DNA from: Phytoseiulus persimilis
Lineage: Eukaryota; Arthropoda; Arachnida; Mesostigmata; Phytoseiidae
Reading direction: 5' to 3'
NCBI GenBank assembly: GCA_037576195.1
Contig: CM075104.1
Location: forward strand, 13,284,211-13,348,210
DNA: 64,000 nucleotides
Shown: in pieces, positions 34,801 to 47,300 of the stretch
How the letters are laid out: each line of letters starts with the position of its first letter
Numbering within the stretch: the first letter of the stretch is position 1
The notes under the pieces: generated by a model
Database searches by the model: none
Told to the model about the DNA's origin: nothing
The model's input: the letters and a program-made list of their open reading frames with translations, nothing else
Position numbers and translations under genes: made by a program

Positions 34801-37800
34801 TCGAAGTAATTCGCGTCATAAAATAGGAGTAGGTCAATATTGCACTTACAGGCTCCGAAAAACATGCCGGCGCCGCCATTTCCGCAATTCGTTCTCGGTC
34901 TCATATCGACTCCCCTGGGCTCTCTGATAAGCAGCAGCTGCGGCCGGGATAGTTGTTTGATGAGAGCGTTGATCTTGCATCCGAGCTAACTGCCGATGGC
35001 GGTTCGCAGGAAAGTTTGCGGAATTCTCATGGACCGTGGCGTGCCGCCGGTGATAAGAGTCTCTTCGCGCTATCGGCTCAGCCAGTATACTGCTCACAGG
35101 CTTCAGATAGCGCAAGGATGCCGGATAATTGTGCACGTTCGTTTCCAACCTGCATACCCAATCACCCCGATCAACGCGGTTGTGGCGGCCGTGCTGGCGG
35201 CGTTCTCATTGAAGGTATGGCGAGTCGGGACGAGGAGAAAGATCCTGTTCGGAGCCATGAGCGAGAAACGAGACTTGGCGGGCGTCAAGCGCCTACTTGT
35301 TTTGTGGCGAAGGAGAGAGTTGTTCTGCATCGCTAGGATCAGAGCAGAGATCTGTGTTGAATAACGAACTGCTTCTCGTTGGAACAACCTCAGAGAGCAC
35401 CAATAAGAAACTTAAACGAACCGTGGAGAGTAAACACAGAGAACTTCTCCTGTACCCGACAGGAAACGCAGTTCTGCGGAATGCGTTCCGTGGACAGATT
35501 GCGAGACATGCTTGGTCGAGGTCTCAGCACGCGCGGAGGACTCGATGCAACGCGGAGGGGACGAATTTCGCGCGAGCGCTCAGAGGTTCCCGCTTTTTCT
35601 GAAACGGAACGTTGTTTTAGAGGTCTGAAACGAGCCTGGAGCTGAGTCGCAAGAGCTCCGTCATTTCATCGCGCATCCCTCGAAGGAGCTCGATTCACTT
35701 TCCCAACAGATGCTGCCCGCCAGCCCCCGCGACTTCGCACGAAGCCTACTCGCTACGTAGACATGTTCCTTAGTGTCGCCACGCCTCGATCTGGCGAATG
35801 GCCAAGTGGCTGATATCGATTGATCGACGTGTTATTCTTCGTCTGCTTCTGGTTCTGCGACAATGGCGAGGGAGTCGCTTCTTGGGTTTTCTCCTTTTGA
35901 TAGTGCCCACATGCACAGAAGGCGCACGTACACGAGCGCTAGACAGCGCGCAGTCGAATCCCGCAGATGCTTATCGACAAAGTCCGATGACCATAAAAGA
36001 CTTCAGACACAGCTCCCAAGCTCAGGGAAACTCTCGTTCGGAAGCGCATCTGCTCGCACCGAAAGCCCGACATCCTCGAGGTCGACAGGCGCCTTTCTGA
36101 ATTATTCTCGAAACAGAGTTTTCGGTCTTCGAACCTCCGGAATCCCTTTACGGGGATCCGGAGCGTCAGATCGTAAGCGCCTGATGAGCGGGGAACGAGC
36201 GACCAAGAACATTCAACGAAAGAGTCTCGAGGATATCCGGATTTAACAGATTTCTGAGAGGCCATCTGCCGCCCGTTGCGGCCCCGGATTTGAAGTCGAA
36301 AGGTCGGAGAAGTTTCAGAGAGACCGGGTATAGACGAGTTTTCGGGCGAACGTGACTAGCCGATGCTTGTTGACGGACTTCCGGTTTCGATCAATACTGT
36401 CCCTGCAAGTTGCTTGCTGCGTGGAGAGCCCCCAAGCTGTCACGCCCGTTCTCAAAACAGCTCATGGTGGGAATTCGGTGGATTGACCGTTTGGATTTTC
36501 TGACACCACAAAAAACTACTCCCCAAGTCGAACAGCTGATGCCGAGCGATTTCGGAGTCAGCGAAGGAAAAACGAATATTTATTCTTGTGGCATTAATTT
36601 ATTCACGATTTGTCGCCACGTTCCGGGTCATGATCCCTATGTACGTTTTTCAAAAACCCTCTGAGCATAGACTCTATACATTCCCTATCCTTGTGGCATC
36701 TCCTCGTCGAGTAAAAAGTGATCACCATCCTCACCTATACAAACGCACGCACTAATCGCTCCGCAACCATTCCCAAGTTTCGCAGTGGATCGAAAGACGT
36801 AGCAAATTCACTGCTTCCGATCTTTGCTAGATGTAAATCACTCCAGAATCCATCCAGATTTGAGTGTCTCAGATCCTCCTCTCTACGTACTATTTGTTTC
36901 CAAGGGGTCGAAGACCGGCGACAGCCATGGCTCAGCGGAGCTGAGTCTACTATGATTCGAAGCCTAGCTTCGCTCCCCCCACGAAAACCAATAGACCTGA
37001 TCTGTTTCCCCTCGACGCGTGCTCTGAAGCGCCCGAACGGACATCGCAGTGGAATTTTGTGAGGCTCCACGCCTCATGCTGATAACGCGGGAAAGCTAAA
37101 ACACGTTCGTAACACATGGAATCGACTAGATTTAACGCCGTGAGTACGGGACAGCTCTCTCATCGACCGAGGCGGACATCGACGTTGTCGCTGACCAATC
37201 GCCTGAAATCGTTGTCCGATGGTATTTGCTCTTCTTCCAATCGCAGAAATTCCGCGGCACACAAACGAGTGTCAGACAGATTGCCCAACTGCACGCCAGT
37301 CAGTCGACGAAGTATTCGGCAAGAGAGGCAAAAACGACCGCGGAATTCCATCCGCTCGAGACCCCGGGGGCGAATGAACCTCTGAAGCTTCGACGGCTGA
37401 TTAACGGACTTATAATGACCTCTTTTTCGACAACCGAATAGAGAGAGGACGAACCGAAGTCCGTTTACGAGCGGAGTACATCGACACAGGACGTGCCATT
37501 CACCCGGGAGACACTTTCGGCCTGCTCGGTCCTGCGTTCACCGACGCAGAGAGGGAACACTGCGGAAATTATTCAAAATCGAACATTTGTCTGCTTCCCG
37601 AGTCCGACGAGGCTGCAGCGACAAGATCCCTCTGTTTTTCTCCCCTCCCTACCCTAGATCAGTTTCAGTGCGTGGATCTCACCTTCCCCCGTCGACGCTA
37701 TCTTTCATCCCTGCGCGCGCCAAGGTCGCGAGAAATCGTCCACGAGAAAGGTTCGCGCATCAGTGCTGCCACTGTTGGAAGAGTTTCAGCTGAGGCTCCG

Positions 37801-38338
37801 TCGGGGGTCGTTGTGTCCCTTCCGAGGTCCTACGTCGCAGTCTTTTCCAGCAGTAGCGTTGTTGCTCCCGCCGAATGATCTTCGAGGAGCTTGCAGGAAG
37901 AGAGTCCAACGCGCTCCGGGAAAGAGCATCATTTGTTCGCCGCCGGAGGGAGTCGACGCCTTGTTCCTCTCTGATCGATTTGACTTCGTCTCAACTCTCA
38001 TCCTCAAACATCGTTCGGAGGCCCTCGTTGGCGGAGAATTAGACCTGCGGCGCTGTAGTCGCTACCGAAAACAACGAGACGACTTATTTACTTATCGGTA
38101 TCTAAGCCCTGCCAAGAGCTATCACAAAATAGATAGTGGTCCCCACAAGGAATGAGCGACCGGCTTTCGTCTCCCGTCTCATCTTACAACTTTCTTCCAT
38201 CCTCTCGCTCCTTCTCTCAGCGCTCCTCTCCTCATGATGTACAAAGTGTATAAACAGTGAATGCACAAGAATGCAACAACATCGCCCCGAAGTGTTGTTG
38301 AATGACTCTGTACAAATAGGTTCCCGCTCGAGGCGCTA

Positions 38339-41300
38339 TTATAGAAACTTGTAGGCCGGTTCGCGACTCTGTTCCCCTTCAGGTTTCCATGTCCGTGGGG
38401 TGCAGACTTCGGGACCGGCCCACCACGCGTGGATGTCGGGATAAACCTTGCGCGGAATGTCATCGTGCAGCATCGCGCACAGTCTACAGAAAAAATACGT
38501 GTTTATCATCTCGCCTCTCCGACGACTCCGTAAGTAGCTCTCCCAGAGCTCTCGGTCGGCGGAAACTTTCTTGAGGAACTGCGCCAACTCCTTGGTGGAC
38601 CGGAAATCGTCGACGTGGATGAACGAGTTGGTGGGCGAGGACCTAGCATATTCGCTCTTGCGAGCGCCCATCGCTATCGGAACAATGCTGTGGTTGAGGC
38701 CGTTGACGAAGAATTTCTCAGTGATATAGTCTTTGCAGTTTGAGTTTTCGAACGCCAGGTAGAACTTGTAGGTTGTGTCGAGCATTTCGAAACAGTTGCG
38801 GTTGTAACGCGGGCACTTCTTCTGGCTGCACGCGCCGAACACGTCGACATCAATGTAGGCGCTGAGCTTGCGCGCGAACTGCAGGCGGCCGTTGCGTGCG
38901 TTGCAGTTTGAAACAAACCAAGCGACGTTCTTGGTTCTCTTCTCGAAATTGGTTGCCTCCTCTAGTGGGGGGTCCTCCGTGACGTCCGGGAACGGGACCC
39001 ATTTCTCGTAAGGGGCCACGATGTCGCTGTCATGTCGGTAGGTTGCCGTCCAGTTGAACACGGGGCCTAGGTCCCGGAATCCCGGCGTGTGCATGGGGCA
39101 CTCCAGCAAATAGAGGATATAAACTTGGTCGGGTCGCCTTTTGCCAGTGGGAGCCAAATACCTGTCGAACGAAAGAGAAGGCCAAATGAGCGAGGAAAAC
39201 CTCAAAGAATCTGTCGCGGCGGCTTTCCAGGTGGCGGACGTCAAAATCAGGAGAACCAAATGTCATTAGGGGAGGAATTCGAGAACAAAGGACTGTGCAA
39301 GCTGGTCGGAATTCGCGCGGGGAGGCGGTCGGATTCCGCTGAGGCCGCTTCCACTTTAATTAAAAGAAAAAGGACGTTTGACCGACGGGGGATATCGTTC
39401 AAAGCGCCCGCATGAACATCCGCAGCAGCAGACGCTCCATACCAACCTGTCCTTAAAAATGAGCGCGTCCGCTTGCTCGTGGTCATTTGTGATCGAGCAT
39501 CTATTCACGGGACAGTTGTCCCGGAGGAAAATATCCTGCCCAAGAGGGATGGAGCCCCAGGCGGCTTGTCTCAAGTAAATTTTTTTCAGCGGGCCTGACG
39601 TGTTGAGAGGCATGAACATCAATTGTTCGACGATCCGATCGCTGTCCGGGTCTTCATGGGGCCACAAGTTTCCTGTAATAGAAATTCAGACTTGAGTTTT
39701 TATGCAGGGCTCCGCTAGTTCCTCGTACGCTCTGTTCCCGATGCCCGCTTGTCGACTTAGACCCCGAATTCATAATTCCATGGTTCGGCCTCTAGCTAGG
39801 ATCAGCAAGCCCGGCCAAGCTTCGATCAATGTTTGTTCAGCTTCGGTAGCTTAGAATGTTGACCGCAAACCTGGAACATCAACATGACTGGGCAGCTCTG
39901 AACTGAATGCTTCAGAAACCGAATTTGAAATGCTCGGTTCAGAACGAGGATCAGATGAAGGAGTGATGAAATGCTTCGAACAGATGGTTTCCACGAAGCT
40001 CAAGGCGGTTTCGCGCGGTTATATTAGGTAAGTCAAAAAGTTCGTAGCGTTTTTGATCCGACATTTTTGAAATTCCCGCGCTCCGCACAAGAGCCGCCTA
40101 CTACAGTGGTTGTTCGTTTACGTTCTTAGGCGGGCTCTAGAGTTCCTACCGGTGTATCGTTTCAGACTTTATCGTCGAGTTCGTAAAATCAGGAAGAATT
40201 TGCGATGGAGGACCAAAAGCAGCATTTTCGACACATAATGTTGTTCTGCTACCGCGAAGGCTTGAATGCAGTGAAGACCACTCGAAGAATATCTGCAGTT
40301 TACGGGGAGAATGCTCTTCAAAGTTCTACGGTTAGAAAGTGGTTTACCCGTTTCAAGGCTGAAAACTTTAATCTTGAAGATGAGCCCAGATCAGGACGAC
40401 CACAAGTTGTGGAACCCGATGAAATCATTAGCCTGGTAACTTCAAACCCCGGCCTGACCATCAAAGAAATTGAAGACTCGACGGGAGTTTCTCATGGAAC
40501 CGTTTGGAATCGCCTCCATCAAGCTGGCTTCTCAAACAAGAGGAATATCTGGCTGCCTCATGACCTCACCGATCGCCAGCTCGAAAGACGTGTGGATACA
40601 AGCCACACTCTTCTCCGGAAGAATGCCAATGAACCATTTCTGAAGAGACTGATAACCGGCGATGAAAAGTGGATACTCTACAGGAACGCTACGCAAAGAA
40701 AAAGCTGGGTCCCCAAAGGTTCACGGGCCGCAGCCGTCCCCAAACCCGAAATTCATCAAAAAAAAGTGATGCTGAGCTGTTGGTGGGACTGCAAGGGCGT
40801 TGTGTTTTTCGAGCTGCTCCCGCCGGGTCAGACCATCACCACCGAAGTCTACTGCAGGCAGCTTGAGGATTTGAAGACCGCAGTAGCAACAAAGCGCCCA
40901 GAATTGGCGAACAGATGGGGCGTCGTTTTTCAACATGATAATGCGAGACCCCACGTAAGTTTGCGCTCTCGGCAGAAATTGGCGGAGTTTGACTGGGATG
41001 TGCTGCCACACCCAGCTTATAGTCCCGACCTTGCACCGTCAGACTATCACTTGTTCCGGTCTCTTCAAAACTCTCTTGATGGAGAAATATTCGAATCTTT
41101 GGAGGGTATAAAAAATCACCTCAATCAGTTTTTTGGAAAGAAGGAAACCAAGTTCTGGGAGTAGGGAATCTTCGATTTACCTGACCGATGGGCGAAGGTC
41201 ATAGAACAAAACGGCCAATATATCATTCAATAAAAAGACTCTTGTGTACAGGAATTCGGCTCTTGAAAAATAGGTAAAAAACGCTACGAACTTTTTGACT

Positions 41301-44300
41301 TACCTAATAGTTCGGAATCGGCGACGGGACTGACATTTGGTCCGGCAGCGTTACGGCTTATTAGGCAGAACCGACATAGACTCCGATTGGCAGCTCAGAG
41401 GGCGACCAGCGGGTCCGGTGGGCGGCACGCACGAACGAGAGAAAATGGCCCTGTGATGGGAAATCCCGTCACTAGAGAGCACACTGCCCGTAGACTCGAG
41501 CGAAAAGATAGATACCATCTATGCGGCAGGAGTTCTCTCTTCCGTGCGAGCGTGACTGGCGGAGCGTGTTGCCATGCAAGTCAGGTTCCTCTTACCGACG
41601 ACTAACTCTACTCCTCGAGCGAACCGCCTAACTCGCGAACAACGGTGTCCATGTTTGAAGTCATATTTGCAACGTGCTCTCACGCAAGAAACTTTCTGAG
41701 ATAGCAAATCAGAAACTCCGAGTGACCGGATAGCTCCTTTCTTCTTCTGCAGTCCAAACCGCCAAGACGTGGTCCACCGACAGATCCCTTTCCTCGTCGG
41801 AATCAGCCGACCGCGGCACAGGTAGCGATATGCCGAATTCTTTTTGATTGGGATGTGAGCTTTTCACCGGAAAACACGGTCGACGAAACACCCCGCGTTA
41901 CTATCTCGAAACAATCGGCTTTGACTTGTGATACTTGTTCCGTGATATCATACCCGAACTCCTCGTTCGTCGAGGATTTTAGATGAATATGAGTTCTTAC
42001 TGTTATGGCAGGTTGCTTGCCACGATTCATTGCGCCATTTCCCTCCCCATCACCATTCGCTGTGAATTCCGTGGCGCCTGCGAATTTTACATAAAAAAAC
42101 TGCAACCACGCCGCGATGAACGTCTAGCCCTAATGATCACCGGAAAAAAACTTCTAGAATGTCAAAACTTCAGCGGCCATTTTCGAAATTCGTGGTTCCA
42201 TACCCTGGTCGCAGAAACAGCCTACGCGTACGGAGAACTGCCTTTGAGTTTCGTAGGATCAGAACCTCGAATCGAATCTGCCGATTCCATTGTGGATCGA
42301 CCGTTCTGCACCCATCATCTGAAAAATGTACGACGCCCATTTCCAAGCAGTTGGTACAAGATGTCAACTTCTCGCGCTCACTGCAGCGCCCCGATTGTCG
42401 CGTAGCCGCTCGTCATCTGCAGCAGTCTCGTACACGCGAGCCAGGACGGACGTCGGTTCCGTACGTCTGGAAACGTTCCCTCTGACTTCAAACGCAGCGC
42501 TCTATCTCTCTGAGGGCGGAAAAGACCAGCCAGCAGGGCAAATAGATGTTCCTTGACATTATTATCGCTTTATTATATTGCCGATATCAAAAGCGAACCG
42601 AGGCTGGCTCATGCTGCACTGGTGTCTACAACCATCTCGACCACACTGTAGGTATGGGCATTTGGAGCAGCTGCGCGAACCGCTCCTCCGAAAGACATTT
42701 AACTAGCCAGTCGCCCCAAGCGAGTGCGTATAGTAGCTTTCGCTCTCGGTCGTTCGCTGCTTTTTCCAAATCGGTTCCTCTCTATTCGATCAAACGGAGC
42801 GTTTTGTATCTAACTAGAGCAGAATCCCAACTGTGACCTCGCTCAGAGCAAGTGTCTGGGTCGTTAATAAACCTCGCTCTGCGTTTCGAACGTGAGGTCA
42901 TGAACGTAGCCCGGACGGCTGTCGCGAATCCGAGTCGCGGAAAATTGTCGATCGATCGTTTTTCCGAAATGCTGTTCTCGATCTCTGTTCCGGCAACATT
43001 TGTTTCGTGCCCTGAACTCTAATGGTCCATTGATTTCTGTAGTTCTGAACTCTGTGGTGGTGATTTATGCGCCAAAAATCGATATCTCGCTCCGGGGACT
43101 TCTTGTCCCGGACACGCCTTGGAGCGACATCCGCTCCGACCGTGATGGCTGCGTATACCTTGAAATTATTGCGCGCTTGCTCTGAGGAAGAGTAATCCGT
43201 CCGATCGACGCAGATAAATTGCGTGGGAGAAATGGTGGAGTGCAGCGGCTCAACTGTAAAACTTTACAACTGACCAACCCATAAAAGCGGAAAGCTCAAC
43301 CGACTCGGAAGCAGGTCGAACGAAGTCGGGGTCCAAGCAGAGCGGCACAGGAAGTGCAGCCTCTGAGTTCGCGGATGTCCTTTGCATTCGCGCCTTGAAA
43401 AGATATTTCACAGCGATGATGATCGAGTCGGCAACCAAACGTGCAGGGAAATAAGGGCTCCCGTCTCCAAGATGGGGCTAGCCGCTCAACTCACTCTCTT
43501 GCTCACGAAGCGAGTCCTTCCACGTCAACGCATTCTTTTCGAGCGCGACGAATTCTTCGTCGTGAGCGTTTTGACAACAGTTTTCCAAGTGGTGGTAAAC
43601 TGTCCGCCCCGGGTATACGCAATGAGCTCCTCGAATTCAACGGAAAGTGCCGCCTACGTTCTCGGCTTCTCGATAATATTCTCGATTCATTCATTCAGGA
43701 CCACGCAAACAATCTCGGTTTCACTCGCGGGTCAGGCCGAAGAGGAAATCTGCGCGATGCGCTGGTGAATCGCGGTTCATTGGACAGCGGAAAAGAGTTG
43801 CGTCATGGACGTGACCAATGAAGCGAGTCGATAAAACCAGGAAAAACATCGAATCGGTTTGAATTCGAGCAGCGCCTTCCTCGTGCAGCTTTCGTCAGCC
43901 GATTCTTGGAATAAGAACGTACAGTGCATCTCGACATTATAGACCTCAATTCCACATTTAGGAGACCAACGGGAAGAAGAGATGAAGCACAGGGCGGTCT
44001 TTCGTTTTATCCCTGAGAGGGAGCCCGACCTGGGGAAACCCGAAGGGATTTCTTCGTCGAGAGCCGGTGGGACGGCTCTCGCGCACCGATTGGGATCAAA
44101 GTTGCCACGATCGCTGATGTTGTCGCTGTCGTCGACGTTGTAGGGCACATACTCTTCTGAGCGCGCGGCTGTTTTCTATGTTAGCACCGTCTGTCCGCGG
44201 CTTGTTGTTGTGCTGAGTAGATTCGATGACGGCAGAGGTCGCCGTCTCCCAAAATACACAAAAATATGATCTAACCAACTGCTGGTCTCAATCACGACAA

Positions 44301-47300
44301 ATGTCAGTGATGGTGGTCACTATCATCTGCAGCTCGTTCGAGAACGGGCAAAGCTACCGGGAGACAGAAGCCTCCGAGGAACGGGCTTGAAGCGAAACAC
44401 GTATACCTCAATAAATCTTCGTGGGAAATGGAGGCTTGAGTGATATGGTCAAACGCAGATTTTCGCTCCTTCCCGATCTGAATGATGTCCGCGGGAGGAA
44501 AAGAGGTTATTTTTCGGTGTGAGTTGGGGAGAATATTACGGCGACTCACAGTGCCAAAGAATGAGGTTCTAGATTAACCAAAATATTTGAGACCCATGTC
44601 CGACTATCTTAAGCTCCTAAACTCATTTCCGACCGTCAAATTTGAGTTAGAGTGGTCTCTTCGCGGATTTCCAACAATTTCGGCTTTTCTCCGACCGTGA
44701 AGGCCTGCTTTTGTCGAAGAAGGGATGCGAGGACAAGAAACACGGGAAACAGGACACTAGGTTTTCTTCAACTCTTATAACCAGCACAACGGATTCCGAA
44801 CGGCTGAGGGTGAAACAACAGTGAAACCGTTCTGCCTACGGATCAGTTCCTCCTTCCCCCTCTGAACTTGACACATGCGGGCCTTCATGATCCGAGACTT
44901 CGGAGTAAGTTCCGTCTGATGCAACTAATGCATTCAGATCGCAATCGCTGTCCAACTCTATTGTTCCCAGCAAATTCCGGGCATCCTCGCTCTGAGGTTT
45001 CAGCAGAATGTCTATCACAGGATCGAAGATTCCCTTGCGACGCGCTCTCTCACTCTTTGGATGAATACCTTCAAGAGGATGCGATGTCACCAACAGCATC
45101 ACTAGGAGGTCAAATAACGATTTGACTCTCGTCGTTTCCCTCGCATTTAGCAATCTAAGCCGACGACACTCCTTGTGTCGAGCCTCTTGAGTCTCCTTCG
45201 TCAGGAAACCTCGTGGAACCGGATGACTTCGGCGCCATGATCCATAATTTTATGAGCTGAAGGCGTCGTTCGTTTCCTGGAGCGGTAGGTGGTGGATGCC
45301 AGCGGAATATGGAGAGGGTGCGGAAGTTTGGGGATTTCCCCAAATGTCCGCAATCAGTTGCCGGTGCCATTGGGAGCCGGACAGGATGGGCTTAAACATA
45401 GTACCAACTCCGTGCCTTGCAAATTACGGCGAACATGTTTCCCCTGTTCGTCGAGATAGGCGATCTTCGATGAAATTTCACTGATTGTCATATTGCTCAT
45501 ACAAATGCCTAAGCTCTGGCTTCACACAACCTTAGGTACCTGATCCGATTCTCAGAATACCGACTTTCAGCGATGACTTTAGTCCACCCTATTTGGCCAC
45601 AGTGCGACAGAAACCATGAGTGGTAGTCGGGAAGAATAGCTGGTTAGACAGGCGAACTTCACAGGAGACCTCGATTGCATAGGCGGTTCTTGTTATAATT
45701 CCAATCCGTATACCGGGGGTTCTACTACTGGCGGTGAGCCGGACACCGAGCATGGTAGTGGAGAAAAAAAGTGGAATGCCAAGGTTTCGGGAAGCGCCTA
45801 CACGATTTTGCCGCAGAATTCGAGAATACTAACGACACGGCGGCGCATGCTGTGGTGAGCTGAACTCGAGTCCCGGATTTTCCAAGTGAATGAATGAAGC
45901 GCCGAGCCAGGGGAAGGGAAGAACAGAGGAGAGCTGAGTTCGTTGCTGTGTGAAGTCGTACATTATGCAAAAGACGATCTTTCCTCCCATTCTGCGACGC
46001 TCACTGGTTCGCTCGCACTGACAAGGTTGCGTCCCATCACGTGAAAACCCGGATCTCGAGATCTTTCGGGCTCTCGTTATTCTCCGATGTCTCCGAGGAT
46101 TCGGCGACCGGGAGGGTCGTGAGTGATTGTTCAACATCTGTTCCTTTTCCATCTGTTCGACGGGACGTGCAGCGTCTTAAAGGATCGGGCACCCCTCCGC
46201 CGCCCTCAACTCTTTCTCCTGTTCCCTTCTCGCGTGCGGGTTCCGACGCCAGTTACAAACACCGTTCACTAACCTGCCACGGAGAGCAAGCATGTAATCG
46301 ATCAGGCCAGTGGCTGCTCGCCTCCGTTCTCGCGTGTTCCAGTTCGAAAACAAACGTTCCCCCGTAACTCACAAGCAATTAGGCTCGAGCTCCTTGCAGA
46401 GGTCACGGAAGTACCAAGCAAGACGTCAGAACCCACATGAAGCGCCCTTGGGTGCGTTCACGAGCTCGTTCGCCTCCGTTCCTACCGAGATACGGTGCGA
46501 TGCCGCCTGCGGGCGTTCGCGACCGAGGAACGCGATTTCCTCACTGAGGCCTCTCAGGCTCGTAGCGGCGTCGGAAGCGCCGTGAGAGCATCTTCAATTG
46601 ACCGATCGAAACGCTCGAAAGATTGAGTCTCGCAGAGAGCTTCATCGTCTGCGACATCCGACAACGAACGAATGAATGCATCCCTCATTATTCAGCAGCA
46701 TGAGCATTAGCATTCGAATGAGCGCCGGACTAACCCGGCACCGCTTCGTTCATCAGTTCCTCGCATTCGAGCAAAAAGTTCGCTCCCTGCACCTTTTACT
46801 TATATTGTGTATAGATCCAATCAGCCGAGCGATTTCCGAATCGACCCAGCTCAATGACTACTTCCTCAAGCAGTCAGGGGCCAGTTTTCGTTCAGCGCGA
46901 GGTGGATTCACAGTAATGCCACTTTCAGATGAACGACGGAAGGTCCACTGTCGACGAAAGTAACAGCGGCCGCCAGACCCTGGAGTTGTCCCAGATGTCC
47001 GGAAAACAGTCGTTCCTCAGGCTCGAATAGCTCCCCGTGTATTCCTGTTCAGCGTCTGAATCTGATTCGCGGGCTCGAAAAAGTCACTCTGCATCACTCT
47101 CGCAGATTAGCTTTTCATTTCGTCACAGGAAAGCATCGTGGGTCTGTTCAGCTCGTCTCGCCCCCCCCCCCCCCCCTACCCCCCGACATCTGAGCAGAAA
47201 CTTTCAATCACATCCACTTGTAACTCGGTTCCATGGGGACTGTTGCTCGCCGGTTCTCCTGCGTCCATACGAGGACAACGGAAATCTGGCTTTGTCTCGG

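Larger units (their letters stand above)
18028..38338. other. About 20 kb without a supportable gene
   Basis: I see no recognisable protein domain, RNA gene or bounded transposon here. Open frames on both strands overlap heavily and have no splice or family support. The longest is 287 codons (18681-19544, plus). Small items include the poly-C run at 22816-22826, a T-rich stretch near 23950, and short A-runs. Regulatory DNA or untranslated exons of neighbouring genes may lie here but cannot be told from sequence alone. Confidence 0.4.
40024..41307 (+). mobile_element. Mariner transposon (mellifera/cecropia-like), nearly intact
   Basis: A 1,284-bp element bounded by TA dinucleotides (40022-40023 and 41308-41309) and by perfect 31-bp inverted repeats starting TTAGGTAAGTC. 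It carries one transposase frame and its own AATAAA at 41229-41234. It lies in plus orientation inside an intron of the minus-strand fucosyltransferase. Identical inverted repeats and a frame with one visible nonsense change suggest a fairly recent insertion. Subfamily placement is from the style of the N-terminus and is an inference. Confidence 0.95.

Noticed and set aside
38674-38916. Second minus-strand frame inside the fucosyltransferase last exon
   Set aside because: Low-complexity Ser/Thr/Ala shadow of the GT10 catalytic frame.
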